Shown: positions 17,171-26,934, counted from the stretch's first letter. The stretch: DNA of 64,000 nt from Pseudobdellovibrionaceae bacterium (GCA_016719575.1 JADJYV010000013.1:620001-684000); one strand, 5' to 3'. Notes: generated from the letters alone by a model not told the origin. Translations and numbers: made by a program.

Positions 17171-17469
17171 GTGATCCTGCTCTGTTACTCAGGACCTTGC
17201 AAGGAGTGTATCCAAGGCTAAACCCTTGATATCTCGTAAAAAAACGTCGCATGACTTTACGCGTTGGGCGCAAATTGCAGAGGATTCCTGGCTTTGTTCG
17301 ATCATCACCAAAATGGCATTTTTCTAAAAATTATCCCCTTTACATCTCGAATTGAGACAGAGGATAGCCAAAGGTCTAAGAGAACCAGTTCTCCTAACAA
17401 ATTCGCAACAAAATAATTTAGAATTAAATGGAGGCTTTTTTTGCCTTTGCCAATGAAGGGACCATTTTC
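17171..17469. other. Intergenic region, nothing recognised
   Basis: 299 bases between the zinc-ribbon gene and the cysteine-rich exported protein. It must hold divergent promoters, but I see no convincing -35/-10 pair, RNA gene, repeat or inverted repeat. Confidence 0.5.
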
Positions 17470-18933
17470 ATGAAGATATGGATATTGATTCCAGTGATAG
17501 TCGTGTTCATTTTTCAAACGACAGAAGCCCTCGCTCAGAAAAAATCTTTGTTGCTAACGCCCAAAGAATTCGATTCACTAACCTTTGCCGAACAAAAATC
17601 CTACATTAAAAATCTTCGCGAAATTTTCGTCGAGATGAACGAAATGAGCCCCCTCTTCGCAGCAGAACTCGCGAAACGGTCAACACTCTTTGCGGCACTT
17701 TGGGATTCTAGCATCCCTTCAGTCCTTGCCGATGCATGGAGTGGGGAGGAGGAATCACCAGCAAGTGCCGTAAGTAGGTTAAGAGGAAATTCTAAGGTAA
17801 GGCATTTTTCGATACTCAGCTTGGCAAAAAATTCTGAACTTTACGCCACTGATATTTTACATTCCCTAGACCGTGAAAACAAAACTGACCAAAAATCGCA
17901 AAATGAGCTCGAGCAACAGCTGGAAAAAAAATTCAAACAGGCTGTTCTGTTTGCTAAATTTGCCTCTCACTTAAGCTCAAATAATGAATTCAACAAAGAA
18001 GATCCGAGAGTGCTAGTAAGCGATCGCAAAGAAAAAAATATCAAGCCGGCAATCAGCCATATCAAAGAAGCACACGACCAATTGAAAGTAAAATTTCCTA
18101 AAGCGCCTTTTTTAGAAAAAGCCGCCGAAGAATTGAGAATGATAGAAAATGGCGAGTTAGGAAGCGATCGCCTCAATTGGGTTAATGACGAGAAAATGCT
18201 CGTACCATATGCGAACCGGTTTGGTGATGGAACAACTCCTAACTCCCCAAGAAAATCTGTCCCTGAAGGAAGTGGAGCGGACGTTAGTGTTGGCACTACT
18301 CAAAGCGTCAATACCAGCGACAAAACCAAAGCCCCTGAAAGTAAGTTCTATCGCTGTATGTATGCAGGCTTTGTCATCGAGAACGGTCCAAATTGTATGG
18401 CCCCGCAGGCACCCCCTTGGCCTTTAACAAGTATAGACCAAAATAAATTTATGTGCGTTGGAAAGACCGTGCTATGCAACCCTCTCATTTTCGGGGTGGA
18501 TGTATCAGACTGCGATTGGCAGAAAGCTAAAAACAATGGACTAACAGCCATTCAGGCCTGTCTTAAAAAAAGCAAGCCCATCTGCACTCCGCCTGCTTGG
18601 AATGCGACAAGCAATTGCGCACAGGCAAGTAACAAGGACTCTGCATTAGAATCGGCAGTCCACTTAATCAATGACAGCAAAGACAATAAAAAACATTTCC
18701 AAGATTTCCTCGAACAATTTACCCTGCTTTGTTATAAAGACATGATCGATTTGAATGCTTACACAAATAAGAAAGATAAAAAAAGGGTCGTAAATGATAT
18801 TAAACGTACTTGCGAACATGCAAGGGCCCGCCTTGATAAAATTAAAGCCAAGTACAATTTACAAAGCAGTAACGACGACGCAGCAGCGAAAGATAGCAGC
18901 AAATCTTCAAGTTCACCCAAGGGTGTAGATTAA
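17470..18933 (+). CDS. Exported cysteine-rich hypothetical protein
   Basis: A 487-residue protein with a clear signal peptide (MKIWILIPVIVVF to the Ala-rich end EALAQ). The N-terminal half is charged and helical. From about residue 295 the sequence carries ten Cys, including FMCVGKTVLCNPLIFG and SDCDW, which suggests a disulfide-bonded domain acting outside the cytoplasm. The tail is Ser/Asp-rich. The ATG at 17470 is preferred over one at 17428 because AAGGGA precedes it by eight bases and the signal peptide then begins at residue 1. Its stop codon overlaps that of convergent lysC. I do not recognise the family. Confidence 0.75.
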   Translation: MKIWILIPVIVVFIFQTTEALAQKKSLLLTPKEFDSLTFAEQKSYIKNLREIFVEMNEMSPLFAAELAKRSTLFAALWDSSIPSVLADAWSGEEESPASAVSRLRGNSKVRHFSILSLAKNSELYATDILHSLDRENKTDQKSQNELEQQLEKKFKQAVLFAKFASHLSSNNEFNKEDPRVLVSDRKEKNIKPAISHIKEAHDQLKVKFPKAPFLEKAAEELRMIENGELGSDRLNWVNDEKMLVPYANRFGDGTTPNSPRKSVPEGSGADVSVGTTQSVNTSDKTKAPESKFYRCMYAGFVIENGPNCMAPQAPPWPLTSIDQNKFMCVGKTVLCNPLIFGVDVSDCDWQKAKNNGLTAIQACLKKSKPICTPPAWNATSNCAQASNKDSALESAVHLINDSKDNKKHFQDFLEQFTLLCYKDMIDLNAYTNKKDKKRVVNDIKRTCEHARARLDKIKAKYNLQSSNDDAAAKDSSKSSSSPKGVD

Positions 18934-20312
18934 GCTTCGGGTCCCTGTTCCTCAATAAATTTGGCGTGAAGCCGCTGGATTGCCATCACGCCTTGGTCCT
19001 CATTCACAACAAAACAAAAGTTGTGCTTGCTGGCGCCAAGGCAAATCATACGAACATTAATATCCGAAATCGTTTCAAAAATTCGCTTACTCAAACCCGG
19101 TGTATGATTGATGTTATTTCCGATTAAAGAGACAAGGGCCAAATTGTCTTCAACATGGACGTCTGCGATTTCAGAAAGATCCGCAATAAGTTTTTTGTTT
19201 AAAAGGGCCGAATCATCTAAGGTCACACTGATTGAAATTTCAGAGGTTGTAATGGCGTCGATACTAACCTTGTGGTCGTTAAAAACTTTAAAAATTTGAT
19301 ACAAAAACCCATGGGCATGCAGCATCTCTGGAGTGGTGAGCGTCACCAAGACTTGCCGCTTTCGTAGAGCCAGGGCTCTGATCAGCGGCTGCGCTCTCAC
19401 CTCTTTTCGAACCCAAGTCCCCTTTGCCTCCGCATCAAAACTTGAACCCACAAAAACAGGAATATTTTTTCGAATCGCCGGAAGCAAGGTCGCCGGGTGC
19501 AAAACTTTGGCCCCAAAGGTCGCAAGCTCTGAAGTCTCTTTAAACGAAATCTCATCAAGGGGTTTTGCTGCGGGACAAAGCCGAGGATCGGTGGTCGCAA
19601 TCCCAGCAACGTCAGTCCAAATCTCGAGAATATTAGCACCAATGCCTTCGGCCAAAATAGCTGCCGAGTAGTCACTTCCACCTCTTCCTAAAGTCGTCGT
19701 CATCCCGTCCTCGGTCATACCAATAAAACCCTGAGTCACAAGCACTGACTGGTTAGAAGAAATAAGCGGCGTGATTTTCTGATGACACAACTTGATGATT
19801 TCCTCAGTCAAAGGTCTCGCTTTTCCAAACGCCTCATCCGTCCTCAAAACTTCGCGCACATCAAAAAGACAAGCGACCTTTTCTAAACGATGATTTTTAA
19901 AAACCTGAGAAAGAGCTTCCACAAAGAGCACCGACGACATCCGCTCGCCCAAACTCATAAGAGTATCCATAGCCTTAATCGAACAGTCACGAAGCAGGTG
20001 AACACCCTTAGCAATACTCTCCATCTCGTTAAAAAGAACGTTGAGGGATTCCCTCAGTGCCGGAGACAACTTTAAATCTTCTGCGATTTTTATGTGGCGA
20101 CCTCGAATTTTTGAGAGCACCACTTCGGTTTCGATCCAAGATTTAGCTTGGGCGAGCTTCCCCAATGCAATGAGATCATTGGTTGTCCCAGAGGTCGCAG
20201 AAACCACGACGAGGGACGAGTTTTGCTTTTGCACCACCTCTGCACTGCGAAGCATGCAAATCGCATCGCCCATTGAGGTACCACCAAATTTAGACACTAC
20301 TATTTGAGGCAT
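18930..20312 (-). CDS. lysC: Aspartate kinase
   Basis: This 460-residue enzyme phosphorylates aspartate, the first step to lysine, threonine, methionine and diaminopimelate for the cell wall. The kinase domain starts with VSKFGGTSMGD and contains TLGRGGSDYSA. The C-terminal 150 residues hold two ACT domains (ISVTLDDSALL; ALVSLIGNNI) for feedback control. The layout matches the monofunctional LysC type. GGAGAA seven bases upstream supports the ATG. It follows tpiA by 23 bases and may be read from the glycolytic operon or its own promoter. Confidence 0.96.
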   Translation of the reverse strand: MPQIVVSKFGGTSMGDAICMLRSAEVVQKQNSSLVVVSATSGTTNDLIALGKLAQAKSWIETEVVLSKIRGRHIKIAEDLKLSPALRESLNVLFNEMESIAKGVHLLRDCSIKAMDTLMSLGERMSSVLFVEALSQVFKNHRLEKVACLFDVREVLRTDEAFGKARPLTEEIIKLCHQKITPLISSNQSVLVTQGFIGMTEDGMTTTLGRGGSDYSAAILAEGIGANILEIWTDVAGIATTDPRLCPAAKPLDEISFKETSELATFGAKVLHPATLLPAIRKNIPVFVGSSFDAEAKGTWVRKEVRAQPLIRALALRKRQVLVTLTTPEMLHAHGFLYQIFKVFNDHKVSIDAITTSEISISVTLDDSALLNKKLIADLSEIADVHVEDNLALVSLIGNNINHTPGLSKRIFETISDINVRMICLGASKHNFCFVVNEDQGVMAIQRLHAKFIEEQGPEA

Positions 20313-20335
20313 TCGAAAGTTCTCCGAAAATTTAT

Positions 20336-21079
20336 TTATTTCAGATGAGATTCACAAATACTTTTAAAAGAAGCTGGATCTAAGGAAGCCCCACCCACCA
20401 AAAAACCATCGACGTGGTCAATGGCAATTAAACCTGATGAATTGTCTGGCTTAACACTGCCCCCATACAATATCGGCGCAGCAAATCCCAATTCCGTCAA
20501 AATATCGTAAACATCCTGGTGTGTTTGTCGAACCTGTTCTGGAGTCGCGACGCGGCCCGTGCCAATGGCCCAAACTGGCTCATAGGCAATCACAAGAGTC
20601 TTTGTTTTATCGGCCTTTTGCAGGCCCTGAACTAGCTGAGTTCGTAAAACTTCACGAGTCCTCTTTGCATCTCGCTCCTCAAGTGTTTCGCCAACACAAA
20701 GCATGGGAACCAAGCCAGTCGCTTGGGAAAATGCGACTTTATCAGCAACAATTTGATTATTTTCTAAAAATATCTGACGTCGCTCGCTATGGCCGACCAG
20801 GACGTATTTTCCACCCAGTTCTTTAACGACTGCTGCCGAGTTCTCTCCAGTAAAAGCCCCTTGCCCAAGACTGTAGGCATTTTGAACACCAAAGCTTAAT
20901 TCATACTTGGAATTGCTCTGCTGAATCGACAACGCTGCAGCTTCTAACGAAATCGCTGAAGGAAAAAATACAACTTCACTTTTGTTTCCACTGAAAACCT
21001 TATTCCACTCTTTAAAAAAATCGCGGGTTTCTTTGGGGCCTTTATAAAGTTTCCAATTGGCAGCAAAAATTTTTTTCAT
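20336..21079 (-). CDS. tpiA: Triose-phosphate isomerase
   Basis: This 247-residue TIM barrel interconverts dihydroxyacetone phosphate and glyceraldehyde 3-phosphate. The catalytic His lies in VGHSERR, the catalytic Glu in AYEPVWAIGTG (followed by the flexible loop 6), and AANWKL at the N-terminus carries the active-site Lys. The phosphate-binding LYGGSV is near the end. The ATG follows the pgk stop directly, with only a distant AAGG, so translation is probably coupled. Last gene of gap-pgk-tpiA. Confidence 0.98.
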   Translation of the reverse strand: MKKIFAANWKLYKGPKETRDFFKEWNKVFSGNKSEVVFFPSAISLEAAALSIQQSNSKYELSFGVQNAYSLGQGAFTGENSAAVVKELGGKYVLVGHSERRQIFLENNQIVADKVAFSQATGLVPMLCVGETLEERDAKRTREVLRTQLVQGLQKADKTKTLVIAYEPVWAIGTGRVATPEQVRQTHQDVYDILTELGFAAPILYGGSVKPDNSSGLIAIDHVDGFLVGGASLDPASFKSICESHLK

Positions 21080-21080
21080 T

Positions 21081-22289
21081 TTAAGTTCTTACCTTGGTTC
21101 GAAGAATCTCTAGTCCTGGCAGTTTGTCACCCTGAAGGTACTCAAGACTGGCTCCACCACCGGTCGAGATATGAGTCATTTGAGCTGCAAACCCAGAAGC
21201 TTCTGCTGCAGCCGCAGAATCCCCACCACCGACAATTTTGTTGCCAGAGTTTTCAGCAAGAGCTTTGGCAATCGCGAAAGTTCCCTTAGAGAACTCTGGA
21301 GTTTCAAAAACTCCCATGGGACCATTCCAAAACACAGTTGCAGCTTCATGCAACGCTGTAGAGTAGAGCTTGATTGTCTTAGGACCAATGTCCAAACCAA
21401 GTTCATTTTCAGAAATATTCACTTCAGCCGTAGTGCGCGCCGCTTTCGTATCAGAGATTCCAGTAGACACCACGTGATCCACAGGCAAAAGCAACGTCTT
21501 GTTGCGAGCTTCTATGCGTTCAATCATTTGTCGGGCATAGTTTAGCTTGTCACTTTCGACCAATGACTTTCCAACCGCATGGCCTTTTGCTTTCAAAAAG
21601 GTGTAAGCCATCGCACCACCAATAATAAATCCATCGACGATATCTAACAGTTTTTCAATAACGGCGATTTTATCAGAAACTTTGGCGCCTCCCAAAACAG
21701 CAAGGTAGGGTCGTTTTGGATTATCCAAAAGGCTGTCGAGCATATTGATTTCTTTTTCAATCAAAAATCCGATGCCATTCGTTTTCAAGAGTTTTGGCAA
21801 GGCATGGATACTCGAATGGGCTCGGTGAGAGGCTCCAAAGGCATCATTGACATAGATGTCAGAATAACTTGCCCAAACTTGAGCAAGCTCTTCGCTATCT
21901 TTGGTTTCTCCTGCTTCAAAACGAACATTCTCGAGGAGCACAAGTTGATTCTTTTTCATGTTATGCAAAAGAGATTTAACCCCATCACTCGCAACATCAT
22001 CCCATAAAACAACTTCGGCCTTTAGAAGCTCAGACAAACGTTTGGCGATTGGCTCTAAAGAATACTCTTTGTCCTCTTTTGATTTTGGCCGCCCCAAGTG
22101 AGAACACATCACAATTTTCGCACCCTTTTCCTTCAAGAACTGTATGGTTGGCAGACTCGCCAAAATCCGAGTCTCGTCCCCAATGATTCCATCTACAATA
22201 GGCACATTTAAATCAAGACGCAAAAAGACGACCTTCTCGGTCACTTCCAAATCTCGAACTGATTTAATTCCTTTGAGTCCTGTTGCCAT
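21081..22289 (-). CDS. pgk: Phosphoglycerate kinase
   Basis: This 402-residue two-domain enzyme makes ATP from 1,3-bisphosphoglycerate. Signature pieces are FLRLDLNVPIVDG, SHLGRPKSK, VNDAFGASHRAHSS and the C-terminal GGGDSAAAAE/STGGGASLE nucleotide loops. Length is standard. It begins two bases after the gap stop codon and ends two bases before tpiA, a tight glycolytic operon. Confidence 0.98.
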   Translation of the reverse strand: MATGLKGIKSVRDLEVTEKVVFLRLDLNVPIVDGIIGDETRILASLPTIQFLKEKGAKIVMCSHLGRPKSKEDKEYSLEPIAKRLSELLKAEVVLWDDVASDGVKSLLHNMKKNQLVLLENVRFEAGETKDSEELAQVWASYSDIYVNDAFGASHRAHSSIHALPKLLKTNGIGFLIEKEINMLDSLLDNPKRPYLAVLGGAKVSDKIAVIEKLLDIVDGFIIGGAMAYTFLKAKGHAVGKSLVESDKLNYARQMIERIEARNKTLLLPVDHVVSTGISDTKAARTTAEVNISENELGLDIGPKTIKLYSTALHEAATVFWNGPMGVFETPEFSKGTFAIAKALAENSGNKIVGGGDSAAAAEASGFAAQMTHISTGGGASLEYLQGDKLPGLEILRTKVRT

Positions 22290-22291
22290 AA

Positions 22292-23299
22292 TTAAAGCCC
22301 CTTAGCTGCCATATAGAGAGCGACGTCCACCATACGACTTGAGAATCCTGTTTCGTTATCATACCAAGCCAAAACTTTAACCATGCGGGGTCCTACCGTC
22401 ATTGTCGTTGCCAAATCAACGATCGAAGAATACTTCGAACCATTGAAATCGATACTAACCAACTCGTTTTCCTCAGCTGCAAGTATGCCCTTGAGGCTCC
22501 CTTTTGACGCTTCAATTAAGGCTTGATTTACAGCTTCGACATTCAGATCTTTTTTTGCCGTAAAGGTAAAATCTACCAAACTCACATTCGGAGTAGGAAC
22601 TCGCACAGAAATTCCATCAATACGCCCCTTCAATTCAGGCAAAACAAGACCGACATTTTTTGCGGCTCCGGTTGTTGTCGGGATCATACTAACGGCGGCA
22701 GAACGAGCTCGTCGTAGATCTTTGTGAGGAGCATCCAAGATCTTCTGATCATTCGTGTAAGAATGGATCGTCATCATTGTTCCGTGCTCAATACCAAAAG
22801 TATCATTTAGTACTTTTGCTAAAGGAGCTAAGCAGTTCGTCGTGCAAGAAGCATTTGAAACCACGGTGTGTTTTGACGGATCATAGGCAGTGTGATTGAT
22901 GCCATAAACCATAGTAAGGTCCGCACCCTTTTCGGCAGGACCCGATACCAAGATTCGTTTTGCACCGGCTTTCAAATGAGCTTCAAATTCTGCTTTGTCT
23001 TTGAAGGCTCCTGTACATTCAGCGACAAGGTCTACGCCGACAGATTTCCAAGGGATTTCTGATGGATTTTTTATTTTTGTAACTGGGATTTTTTTTCCAT
23101 TCACAATCAAATTTTGTTCGTCATGGGAAACATCGGCAGCAAATACTCCATGCGAAGAGTCATACTTAAGAAGGTGGGCCACCCCTTCTACGCTGTCCAA
23201 CGAGTTAATGCCGACAATGTCTAGTTTTTCAAAACCCTCTCTAAAAAAGACTCGGCCTATTCGTCCAAAACCATTAATACCAACACGCACTTTCGACAT
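22292..23299 (-). CDS. gap: Glyceraldehyde-3-phosphate dehydrogenase, type I
   Basis: This 335-residue enzyme oxidises glyceraldehyde 3-phosphate with NAD+ and phosphate. It has the NAD-binding GINGFGRIGR at the start, catalytic Cys in SNASCTTNCLAP, catalytic His in TIHSYTNDQ, and WYDNETGFS near the C-terminus. A strong AGAGGAG site precedes the ATG. It is the first gene of gap-pgk-tpiA, so the operon promoter should lie in the 152-base gap to the divergent methyltransferase gene. Confidence 0.98.
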   Translation of the reverse strand: MSKVRVGINGFGRIGRVFFREGFEKLDIVGINSLDSVEGVAHLLKYDSSHGVFAADVSHDEQNLIVNGKKIPVTKIKNPSEIPWKSVGVDLVAECTGAFKDKAEFEAHLKAGAKRILVSGPAEKGADLTMVYGINHTAYDPSKHTVVSNASCTTNCLAPLAKVLNDTFGIEHGTMMTIHSYTNDQKILDAPHKDLRRARSAAVSMIPTTTGAAKNVGLVLPELKGRIDGISVRVPTPNVSLVDFTFTAKKDLNVEAVNQALIEASKGSLKGILAAEENELVSIDFNGSKYSSIVDLATTMTVGPRMVKVLAWYDNETGFSSRMVDVALYMAAKGL

Positions 23300-23451
23300 A
23301 AAAACTCCTCTGCTATAAAAACTGAAGCCACAATCTGATGCAGACAGCCACGAAAATCAAACACTTATGCACTAAGATATTCCAAAGTTGCAGCGCATCC
23401 AAGCACAACGCCTCTTTGAGCTTCAGAGGTATTCCCATGTAACCTGGGCCG

Positions 23452-24111
23452 ATGAAATGCTTACTCTGTCAATCGCCCCAAACACTGGGGGTCACAATAA
23501 CAAAAACCCCGGCAGGAAATTATCACCATTGCCAAATTTGCGATCTCATCTTTATGGATCCTCAAGAAAGACTCTCTCCTGAAAAGGAAAGAGCCCGCTA
23601 CGACCTTCACGATAACCAAGATACTGAGGGCTATCGAAAATTTTTAGAGCCCGTGATTTTACAGATAGATCAGTACTTTTTAACTCTGGCTTGCCCCAAA
23701 GAAGAGGTTGCCATTCTCGATTATGGATGCGGCCAAACAGCTTTTTTTTCAAAAATGTTAGCCGAAAGAGGCTATACAGCACGAAATTATGATGTTTTTT
23801 TTCATACCAATCAATCGGTCCTTCAGAAGAACTACGATGTGATTGTGAGCACAGAAGTTTGGGAACATTTCTACCACCCTCTCGAAGAGTTAGAACAATT
23901 GATCAAAATACTAAAGCCTCACGGCCTCCTAGCTGCCATGACATCAGCTCATCAAGGCCTGAACCACTTTCAAAGTTGGTACTATCGCCGAGACCCCACT
24001 CACGTTTGCTTTTATTCAGAAATTACCATGAAGTGGATTTCGACTTTCTTCAAATTAAAACTTATCAAGGCGGATTCGCCCTACTGGACCTTTCAGGAGA
24101 ACACACCATGA
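23452..24111 (+). CDS. Class I SAM-dependent methyltransferase with N-terminal zinc-binding CxxC pairs
   Basis: A 219-residue protein. CLLC and CQIC near the N-terminus probably bind zinc. A Methyltransf_23-like SAM domain follows: motif I is ILDYGCGQ (about residue 90) and VSTEVWEHF is the post-motif region, where the family has Glu-His-xx-His/Pro. This architecture is common among methyltransferases of unknown substrate, often acting on sugars, lipids or small metabolites. No good ribosome binding site precedes the ATG. Its stop overlaps the start of the next gene (ATGA), so the two are coupled. Confidence 0.8.
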   Translation: MKCLLCQSPQTLGVTITKTPAGNYHHCQICDLIFMDPQERLSPEKERARYDLHDNQDTEGYRKFLEPVILQIDQYFLTLACPKEEVAILDYGCGQTAFFSKMLAERGYTARNYDVFFHTNQSVLQKNYDVIVSTEVWEHFYHPLEELEQLIKILKPHGLLAAMTSAHQGLNHFQSWYYRRDPTHVCFYSEITMKWISTFFKLKLIKADSPYWTFQENTP

Positions 24112-24509
24112 TGTTAAAGACCCATTGCTTTCGCTTAACCCCAAGACAGGACTTAAAAAAAGCACTTCTTGAATATTGCATGTCCCAAGACTTAAAAGCC
24201 GCAACTCTTCTTTCTGGAGTCGGTAGCCTGAGCGAGGCGCAATTGCGTTTGTCTGACGGCAATAAAGCAACCCGCCTGGCGGGTCCCTTTGAAATTGTGT
24301 CCTTGATTGGAACTCTGAATGCGGAGGCGGTTCACCTTCATATTGCAATTTCTGACAGCGACGGAAAAACGACCGGGGGACATTTGCTCGAAGGATGTCT
24401 TATCCATACCACAGCCGAGATCGTTCTACTCGAAATTCCTTGTGTTGAATTTCAGCGAGTCCACGACAAAAACACGGGATATAAAGAATTGACTATAAAG
24501 GCACTTTAA
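24108..24509 (+). CDS. PPC/DUF296 domain protein
   Basis: A 133-residue protein consisting of one PPC domain (DUF296). Diagnostic pieces are LSGVGSLSEAQLRL, LIGTLN and HLHIAISDSDGKTTGGH, then LEGCLIHTTAEIVL. PPC domains form trimers; bacterial versions are often called DNA-binding by analogy with plant AT-hook proteins, but many single-domain ones have no proven function. The ATG overlaps the methyltransferase stop as ATGA and has AGGAG eight bases before it. The 3' end overlaps the convergent pseudouridine synthase gene by 17 bases. Confidence 0.87.
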   Translation: MMLKTHCFRLTPRQDLKKALLEYCMSQDLKAATLLSGVGSLSEAQLRLSDGNKATRLAGPFEIVSLIGTLNAEAVHLHIAISDSDGKTTGGHLLEGCLIHTTAEIVLLEIPCVEFQRVHDKNTGYKELTIKAL

Positions 24510-25203
24510 AAAGATTTCTGATCTGCTTCCACCGATCACAGGTTGGTGACTCAATTGAAAAGGCCTCTCTCGTCCAGGGGTGCAAAAACTCAATTCTCTG
24601 CGCCTTTAAACACAGACCGGATATTCCAAGTTTCTCTCTGAAAACCTGATTGTGACGAGTGTCTCCATGCTCTCCGTCTCCCAGCAGTGGATGCGAAATT
24701 CTATTGAAATGCCGACGAATCTGATGCCACCGTCCGGTCAAAGGACAGACCTCAACTAAAGAATATCTTGAAGACGAAAACTTTTTTCCGACTGCAAAGG
24801 GAAGATCGACAGTCGCCAACCTTCGATAGCTGGTCTGAGCATCTACAAGCCCACCGCTAGAATCAGACGGCAGTTCTAAATTAATTTGAGCTTCCGTCGG
24901 AACAAAACCTCGAACCACCGCATGATACGTTTTTTTTATCTCTCTTTTTGAGAAAAGCTGACACAATGCCCTCGCCGAATCAGGAGACAAGGCAAAAAGC
25001 AAGACTCCGCTTGTGCCCGCATCCAATCGATGTACTGGATAGATGCGTTGCTTTAACATATCTCGAACTGCATAGAGGCACACTTTTTCTCTAGGCACCT
25101 GACAACGAATCTGATCATGAGGATGAACGTGAAATCCCGCTGGCTTATCGACAACAATAAAATTCTTATCTTGGTATAAAATATGAATCTGCGAGTTTAC
25201 CAT
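24493..25203 (-). CDS. RluA family pseudouridine synthase (TruC/RluD-like)
   Basis: A 236-residue enzyme isomerising uridine to pseudouridine in rRNA or tRNA. The catalytic Asp is in YPVHRLDAGTSGVLLF. It starts VDKPAGFHVHP, and its length and lack of an S4 domain point to the TruC-like (tRNA U65) branch, although the target cannot be proved. GRWHQIRRHF is the conserved C-terminal motif. Its ATG overlaps the end of tatD, so it is the last gene of the tmk-holB-tatD run. Confidence 0.88.
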   Translation of the reverse strand: MVNSQIHILYQDKNFIVVDKPAGFHVHPHDQIRCQVPREKVCLYAVRDMLKQRIYPVHRLDAGTSGVLLFALSPDSARALCQLFSKREIKKTYHAVVRGFVPTEAQINLELPSDSSGGLVDAQTSYRRLATVDLPFAVGKKFSSSRYSLVEVCPLTGRWHQIRRHFNRISHPLLGDGEHGDTRHNQVFREKLGISGLCLKAQRIEFLHPWTREAFSIESPTCDRWKQIRNLFKVPL

Positions 25204-25970
25204 TTAATTTTTGGAAACATTGCTAACGCATTCTCTTTTGTCAACCGAGCTAGTTCTTCAACAGAAATCCCTTTTAACTCGGCTACAAATTTTGCAGTGT
25301 GAACAACAAAGGCCGGTGTGTTTTTCTTGCCGCGCACAGGGACGGGGGCCAAAAAAGGAGCATCTGTTTCAACATGCAAACGGTCTAAAGGAAGACTTCT
25401 TACAACCTGACGAAGCGCCTCTGCATTTTTAAAGGTCACCACTCCACTTATTGAAATGTTATAACCTAAGGCCAAAGCTTCTTGCGCAAGCCACGACGTT
25501 CCGGTGAAACAATGAATAACACCCCGAACTCTGCCCTTGAATTCTCGCATAATTTCTATCGTGTCCTGATCGGCATCGCGGGTATGAATTTGCACCGGCA
25601 TATTTGTTCGCGCAGCAATTTCTAGTTGAGCTCGAAAAGCTTCTTTCTGGAGTTCCGGAGAAGAATGCTCGTAATAATAATCAAGACCGATTTCGCCAAC
25701 GGCAATCACCCATGGCTTTGCTACATTGGCCTCGATATATTGTCCAATTTCTGGCGTATATATTTGTCCTTCGTGAGGATGTATACCTAGCGTGCAATAA
25801 ACGTCAGGATAGTTTTTCTCTGCCATTGCCAAAACAAAAGGTAAATCCTCGGGATCTGTTCCAATGGTGACGACCTTAACAACACCCACTTCGCGAGCCA
25901 GCCGCAGAGCTTCTTCAGGTCCCTCTTCAAGCATATTCAGATGCGCATGCAAATCCATCCACTGCAACAT
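25197..25970 (-). CDS. tatD: TatD family metal-dependent hydrolase
   Basis: About 257 residues, amidohydrolase-like TIM barrel. The metal-binding HxH is in MDLHAHLN at the start, then GEIGLDYYY, PVQIHTRDA, VIHCFTGT, and ETDAPFLAP with the final Asp. TatD proteins act as 3'-5' DNases and possibly D-aminoacyl hydrolases. The frame extends to a GTG at 25988, but the ATG at 25970, immediately after the holB stop, gives the usual N-terminus. Between holB and the pseudouridine synthase, in one operon. Confidence 0.93.
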   Translation of the reverse strand: MLQWMDLHAHLNMLEEGPEEALRLAREVGVVKVVTIGTDPEDLPFVLAMAEKNYPDVYCTLGIHPHEGQIYTPEIGQYIEANVAKPWVIAVGEIGLDYYYEHSSPELQKEAFRAQLEIAARTNMPVQIHTRDADQDTIEIMREFKGRVRGVIHCFTGTSWLAQEALALGYNISISGVVTFKNAEALRQVVRSLPLDRLHVETDAPFLAPVPVRGKKNTPAFVVHTAKFVAELKGISVEELARLTKENALAMFPKIKW

Positions 25971-25971
25971 A

Positions 25972-26934
25972 TTAAATCTCTTTTCCACGGTCTTGCTCGT
26001 GAACCCACAGTTCTTCGATCATCAGCTGAACATCTCTGTTTTGCCCAACCTCAAGCTCAACCCGCATTATTTTCTCGAGAAAATCTAGAAGCCGAGAACG
26101 TTTTTGCTCAGAGATCATCTTTAACAAATCTCCTTGATCGACGTTTAGAATCGATTTTTTTTGTCCTTCTTGGTAGTACAAAACATCCCTTAAAAAAGAA
26201 ATCCAATAAGAAAAAATTCTCTGCGAACGCTGGCGCTCTTTAAAAATATCTCGCCACGTGTTTTCCGTTAAAAATTCTTTATCTTCAAAAAACTGTTGCA
26301 ACACCAAAAAGGCCTGACCTCGGATTTCAATCTCTGAAACGTCTAACAATTGTGCCAATTTCTCAAAGCTACCTTGGCATGCCCGAACCGCCCACTCCGG
26401 CGCCTCGGTAGCACCCCGCCGAATTTCTTCGGATTTCAAAGGTTTAAATCCCACGGTCCGTGAACGGGACCGTAGGGTTGGCAGAAGCCCCGCAGCACTC
26501 GGCGCCAACAAAAAGAAATACGTTTCCGCAGGCGGTTCTTCTAGTGTCTTTAAGAGCGAGTTCGCGGCCTGCAAATTGAGCAATTGCGCCTGGTCGATAA
26601 TCACAACCCGGCGCGGAGTTAAACTTTGTAAACTTAAGAACTCAATAATATCACGACTGTCATCAATTTTAATTTGCGAGCCCGTAGGCAAGACAATCTT
26701 CAAGGACTCATGGGCACCCGCAGCCACCCGCAAACAACCCGGACAAGAGCCACAGGCTGTTCGGGTCTTTTCACAAAGCAAAGCCTGTGCAAAACCAATA
26801 GCAATTTTTTTTTTGCCAATGCCACTAGGGCCGACAAACAAGAATGTCTGCCCGGGTCTTTCCCCAGAAAATGCCTGAAGCATTTTAGAAATAAGATCTT
26901 TATGACCAAAAACCTGATCTAAGAGCCGAGCCAC
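25972..26934 (-). CDS. holB: DNA polymerase III delta prime subunit
   Basis: This 320-residue clamp-loader subunit has a P-loop-like FVGPSGIGKKK (about residue 33-43), the four-Cys zinc module CEKTRTACGSCPGC (about 52-65), and TLEEPPAETYFFLL with the sensor region. The C-terminal third is divergent, as usual for delta prime. It follows tmk with a 16-base overlap, the frequent tmk-holB pair. Together with TatD this forms a DNA-metabolism operon. Confidence 0.92.
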   Translation of the reverse strand: MARLLDQVFGHKDLISKMLQAFSGERPGQTFLFVGPSGIGKKKIAIGFAQALLCEKTRTACGSCPGCLRVAAGAHESLKIVLPTGSQIKIDDSRDIIEFLSLQSLTPRRVVIIDQAQLLNLQAANSLLKTLEEPPAETYFFLLAPSAAGLLPTLRSRSRTVGFKPLKSEEIRRGATEAPEWAVRACQGSFEKLAQLLDVSEIEIRGQAFLVLQQFFEDKEFLTENTWRDIFKERQRSQRIFSYWISFLRDVLYYQEGQKKSILNVDQGDLLKMISEQKRSRLLDFLEKIMRVELEVGQNRDVQLMIEELWVHEQDRGKEI

